Of a stretch of DNA of 64,000 bases, positions 61,121 to 64,000 are shown one piece after another; the first letter of the stretch is position 1, and each line of letters begins with the position of its first letter. The stretch spans positions 1 to 64,000 of the forward strand of contig NZ_JARQTO010000008.1 of assembly GCF_029577735.1 (NCBI RefSeq), in the 5' to 3' direction. Under the pieces are notes generated by a model. The model worked only from the letters and a program-made list of their open reading frames with translations, made no database searches and was not told the DNA's origin. The stretch is from Exercitatus varius. GTDB lineage: Bacteria > Pseudomonadota > Gammaproteobacteria > Enterobacterales > Pasteurellaceae. The position numbers and the translations under genes are program-made.

Positions 61121-61187
61121 GTAGAGGCGTATCGCATACGCCTTCAATGAAAGATGAATGTCATGTCGGGCGTAATGCGATACGCCC
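61121..61187. repeat. inverted pair of REP-like palindromes between hcp and hcr
   Basis: Copy 1, plus strand: GTAG then AGGCGTAT-CGC-ATACGCCT (61121-61143). Copy 2, minus strand: GTGA then GGGCGTA-TCGCAT-TACGCCC (61168-61191). Palindromes headed by a GTAG-like tetranucleotide and placed tail to tail have the form of REP/BIME elements mobilised by RAYT transposases. No RAYT gene is in the window. Confidence 0.65.
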
Positions 61188-61209
61188 TCACCAGAAAGGA
61201 ATAAAGCAA

Positions 61210-62229
61210 ATGGCTAAAACAAATAAAAATCCGTTATGTCTCAATGAATTGCAGGTTTACTCTATCGTCCGGGAAGCGCCTAAGGTAAAAACGATTAACT
61301 TTATCGCGCAGGATTTCTACCCTTACCAGGCCGGGCAATATGCCTTAGTCAGCATCCGGAACACGCCTCACATTACGCGTGCCTATTCGCTTTCCTCCAC
61401 GCCGGGAGAAAGCCGCTTTGTGTCGATCACCGTGCGTGAAATCGACGGCGGCGTAGGCTCAGGCTGGCTAAATAACGAAGTAAAAGTAGGCGATCAAGTG
61501 TGGTTTTCAAACCCGATGGGCGATTTTTCCTGCCAAAAAGTGATTGCGGATAATTACTTATTAGTCGGCGCAGGCAGCGGTGTGACGCCGATTATGTCCA
61601 TGACCCGCTGGCTGTTGAAAAACCGCCCTGAAGCCAATATCAGCGTTATTCACAGCGTGCATTCGCCGGAAGACGTGATTTTTAAATCCGAATGGGCGCA
61701 ATTAAAAGCCGATAACCCGCGCTTAAACTTGATTTTCAACGCTTCGGTGAATGCCACGACAGGTTTTGAAAGCGGTCGAATCAGTAAAGAAATTCTGTCC
61801 AAAGCGGTGCCGAATCTCGCCGATTACACCGTCATGACCTGCGGCCCGCAAGCTTATATGGATGCGTTGAAAACCATGATACTGGAACTTGGCGGTTCAC
61901 CGCAACGATTCTTCACCGAAGCGTTCTTCAACACCGCGCTTGCAGGCGAAATCAGTTCGGATAAGAAAACCACGTTAACCGTCAGCGGCGCCAAACCGCT
62001 CAAAGCGGAAGTGCCGGTGGGCATGACATTACTCGCCGCCCTGGAAGCGCAGGAACAACCGGTGGTTTCCGGCTGTCGCACCGGTTTATGCGGATTGTGC
62101 AAAACCAAAGTGACCGGCGGCGAATACGAAGTTGTGTCCAACGGCGATCTGACGGAACAAGAAATCGCGCAAGGTTATGTGCTGGCCTGCAGTTGCCGCG
62201 TGAAGGAAAATGTCAGCGTCGAACTTTAA
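61210..62229 (+). CDS. hcr: NADH oxidoreductase Hcr
   Basis: Passes electrons from NADH to Hcp. 339 residues from the ATG with AAGGA upstream; an earlier in-frame ATG (61147) starts within the REP-like repeat. FAD domain (YQAGQYALVSI, ITRAYSLSSTPGE), NAD domain (LLVGAGSGVTPIMSM, VMTCGPQAYM) and C-terminal plant-type 2Fe-2S ferredoxin domain (GCRTGLCGLCKTKV ... LACSC). 95 bp from hcp, with the palindrome pair in between. Confidence 0.95.
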   Translation: MAKTNKNPLCLNELQVYSIVREAPKVKTINFIAQDFYPYQAGQYALVSIRNTPHITRAYSLSSTPGESRFVSITVREIDGGVGSGWLNNEVKVGDQVWFSNPMGDFSCQKVIADNYLLVGAGSGVTPIMSMTRWLLKNRPEANISVIHSVHSPEDVIFKSEWAQLKADNPRLNLIFNASVNATTGFESGRISKEILSKAVPNLADYTVMTCGPQAYMDALKTMILELGGSPQRFFTEAFFNTALAGEISSDKKTTLTVSGAKPLKAEVPVGMTLLAALEAQEQPVVSGCRTGLCGLCKTKVTGGEYEVVSNGDLTEQEIAQGYVLACSCRVKENVSVEL

Positions 62230-62354
62230 GATTGCTGCGTTTCGGAAATAAAGTGCGGTCAATTTTTGCAACGTTTTTTGAAGTTGACAGCAACTCGCTC
62301 ATAAAAGCGTTTTTGTGAAAAACCTTTAAAATTTTGCCCGCACTTTGATGCTTT

Positions 62355-62411
62355 TATGATCTAAATCACAAAATCTTAAAAAAAGTAAATACCCCATTGA
62401 CAGTAGGAGTA
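62355..62411 (+). promoter_or_regulatory. control region of the DASS carrier
   Basis: TATGA-TCTAAA-TCACA (62355-62370) fits CRP at 9/10 and also FNR loosely (TGAT-N4-ATCA). -35 TTGACA is at 62397-62402; the -10 near 62420 (AACTAT) is poor. NarL/NarP-like heptamers TACCCCA (62390) and AGGAGTA (62405) flank the -35. The site centre would be about -70, as at hcp. An uptake signal (62250-62259) and a variant one (62337) lie upstream. Confidence 0.5.
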
Positions 62412-62467
62412 AACTAATCAACTATATGACTAGTTAAGATCATCTTTCTAACTGTGGGAGTCTCCTT

Positions 62468-63928
62468 ATGGACGCAAAAAAACTCATCCGTTATACCGTT
62501 ATTCTGGCATTTCCGATTTTAACCTATATTTTCCCCGCGCCTGACGGCTTACCTTTAATCGGTTGGCATCTGCTTGGGGTTTATATCGGTACCATTATCG
62601 CTTTAATCCTGAAACCGTTCCCTGCGCCGACGATTTTATTGGCGGCGGTGGCCATTGCCGCCGTAATGATTGGTAACACGCCGGAAGAAACCGTTAACGG
62701 CGCTAAAGTGGCGTTGAAACAATCTGCGGTGTTGGACGGTTATAAATCCGGTACGACCTGGTTGGTGTTCGCCGCATTCTCCATGAGTGCCGCTTTCGTG
62801 CAAACCGGTTTGGGTCGCCGTATCGCATATAAAATGATCGGCGCGTTCGGTAGCACGACTTTGCGTTTGGGTTACGTTAACGCGTTACTGGACTTATTAA
62901 TTTCGCCGGCAATGCCTTCAACCACCGCTCGGGGCGGCGGTATTATGGCGCCGATCATGCAGTCCATCGCCGTTTCCCTCGGTTCCGAGCCGGATAAATC
63001 TCCGCGCAAAGCCGGTCATTATTTGCTGCTCAACACTTATATGGTCGTAAAAACAACGGGTTATATTACGTTAACCGCGATGGCGCCGAATGCGGTGGCA
63101 TTGGAATTGATGAGACCGATTTTACACATCGACGTAAACTGGACCCAATGGTTCATCGCCGCCTGTGTGCCGGGTTTCGTCGCATTACTGTTAATGCCGT
63201 TTGTTACCTACGTACTTTACAAACCGGAGCTTAAAGAGGTGGATAATAAAGAAATCGCCCGCAAAGGTTTGGAAGAAATGGGACCGATGAAAGTCAAAGA
63301 AAAAATTCTTTCCGTCCTGTTTATCGGCGCGGTTTTAGGCTGGGTTTTCTCCGGATTCTTACATTTGTCCGAATTTACCGTTGCCATTGCCGCCATGGCG
63401 TTAATTCTCCTGACTTCCGTGCTGTCATGGGACGATGTACTTAAAAACAGAGCGGGCTGGACGACATTAACCTGGTACGGCGGTTTGTTAGGGATTGCCG
63501 CCGCATTGAAACAGGCCAACTTCTTTGAATGGTTATCTTCAACCATGAGCACCCTGATTCCGGCAAGCAATAGCAGTCCGCTTATCGTCACCATTTTTAT
63601 CCTGATTTTAAGCGTTGCGGTGCGTTACTTATTCGCTTCCGGCGCGGCCTATGTGGCTTCAATGGTACCGGTATTTTCGGCGGTCGGACTTGCCGCGGGC
63701 GCTGATCCGTTACTCCTCGCACTGGGCTTATTATTCTCGAACAGCTACGGTAGTATGGTTACCCATTACGGTTCGGCGCCTGCCGCTGTGATTTACGGCT
63801 TGGGCTACCATGACTTAAAATCTTTCTGGATTACGGGTGGCGTTTGCGCGATAGTGACTTTGCTTATTCACGTCACCATCGGGTTCGGCTGGTGGTCAAT
63901 CCTGCAAAATATGAATTTATTCGGTTAA
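62468..63928 (+). CDS. DASS-family anion carrier (dicarboxylate/tartrate/citrate type)
   Basis: Divalent anion:sodium symporter or succinate antiporter of the CitT/TtdT/YbhI group. 486 residues, about 12 membrane segments, almost the length of E. coli TtdT and CitT. Family strings: FAAFSMSAAFVQTGLGRRIAY, PAMPSTTARGGGIMAPIM, LTAMAPNA, GWTTLTWYGGLLG and FSNSYGSMVTHYGSAPAAVIYG. Following hcp-hcr and with a CRP/FNR-like promoter, it probably works in anaerobic uptake of a dicarboxylate in exchange for succinate. Exact substrate cannot be told. Confidence 0.85.
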   Translation: MDAKKLIRYTVILAFPILTYIFPAPDGLPLIGWHLLGVYIGTIIALILKPFPAPTILLAAVAIAAVMIGNTPEETVNGAKVALKQSAVLDGYKSGTTWLVFAAFSMSAAFVQTGLGRRIAYKMIGAFGSTTLRLGYVNALLDLLISPAMPSTTARGGGIMAPIMQSIAVSLGSEPDKSPRKAGHYLLLNTYMVVKTTGYITLTAMAPNAVALELMRPILHIDVNWTQWFIAACVPGFVALLLMPFVTYVLYKPELKEVDNKEIARKGLEEMGPMKVKEKILSVLFIGAVLGWVFSGFLHLSEFTVAIAAMALILLTSVLSWDDVLKNRAGWTTLTWYGGLLGIAAALKQANFFEWLSSTMSTLIPASNSSPLIVTIFILILSVAVRYLFASGAAYVASMVPVFSAVGLAAGADPLLLALGLLFSNSYGSMVTHYGSAPAAVIYGLGYHDLKSFWITGGVCAIVTLLIHVTIGFGWWSILQNMNLFG

Positions 63929-64000
63929 CCTGTTTGCACCGCCTGCGCGAATACTCGGTATTCCGATCCTTTACGGATAAAGTGCGGTGCGTTTTTTCAT

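Larger units (their letters stand above)
511..63988. repeat. Haemophilus-type DNA uptake signals (dispersed set)
   Basis: AAGTGCGGT cores found by eye. Plus strand starts: 512, 620, 13758, 16561, 21844, 24502, 25679, 29095, 31565, 33913, 34052, 43269, 43483, 44873, 46729, 52526, 54002, 54148, 54513, 55664, 62251, 63979. Minus strand (as ACCGCACTT): 3644, 13741, 27743, 29497, 31485, 39031, 44592, 48273, 48801, 51809, 54544, 56845. That is 34, about one per 1.9 kb, both in genes and between them. Most intergenic ones are followed by CAA-T tract-CAACG-T tract. The tad genes after tadV (3645-13740) have none. Confidence 0.93.

Noticed and set aside
1..64000. CRISPR arrays, prophage, integrase, tRNA or rRNA genes
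   Set aside because: None seen: no regular spacer-repeat pattern, no integrase or phage genes, no tRNA cloverleaf recognised by eye. A tRNA scan would settle the last point.

Overview
The window is chromosomal DNA of a Pasteurellaceae bacterium. By eye it carries 34 copies of the Haemophilus-type DNA uptake signal (core AAGTGCGGT, both strands). The gene content (typA, tad pilus locus, araFGH/araC/araBA, hexuronate cluster with TRAP transporters, tamAB-ppx, narP, cyaA/hemCDXY, hcp-hcr) suits a plant-sugar-using, rumen-type member such as Basfia/Mannheimia succiniciproducens or a close relative. The species is inference only. A two-base N gap at 11623-11624 shows this is a scaffolded draft.

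Layout. 1-2604: 5' part of glnA (minus) and typA (plus). 3024-13710: a one-directional tad locus for Flp pili (flp, tadV, rcpC, rcpA, tadZ, tadA-G) with no rcpB; tadF is broken only by the assembly gap. 13833-21575: the complete L-arabinose locus on the minus strand, araFGH, then araC, then araBA. Its two control regions look like the E. coli araFGH and araBAD promoters, with AraC half-sites at 21-bp spacing and CRP sites. 22029-24302: metE with tandem MetJ-like boxes. 24540-43241: a hexuronate regulon that reads out of one divergent control region (36796-37064, perfect CRP site plus UxuR-like operator) and a second CRP promoter at about 33370-33470. It encodes two TRAP transporters, uronate isomerase, two unrelated types of fructuronate (mannonate) reductase, two subtypes of mannonate dehydratase, an RspB-like dehydrogenase, KDG kinase, KDPG aldolase, two GntR regulators and a GH31 glycosidase. 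Together the enzymes take D-glucuronate through fructuronate, mannonate, KDG and KDPG to pyruvate and glyceraldehyde-3-phosphate; the altronate branch for galacturonate is not here.

43367-50686: tamA-tamB-ppx (minus). 50980-51609: narP. 51884-54424: cyaA from a TTG codon, divergent from hemC-hemD-hemX-hemY (54831-59222). 59453-62229: hcp-hcr, nitric-oxide/nitrosative stress enzymes. 62468-63928: a DASS-family dicarboxylate carrier.

The least explained material is non-coding: a 91-93 bp element found twice (619-709 and 51700-51792), made of an uptake signal followed by consecutive hairpins whose stems differ by paired, compensating changes; an inverted pair of REP-like palindromes between hcp and hcr; a recurring variant uptake signal ending GGG instead of GGT; and intercistronic hairpins placed just after three genes expected to be made in excess (flp, araF, the second TRAP binding protein).
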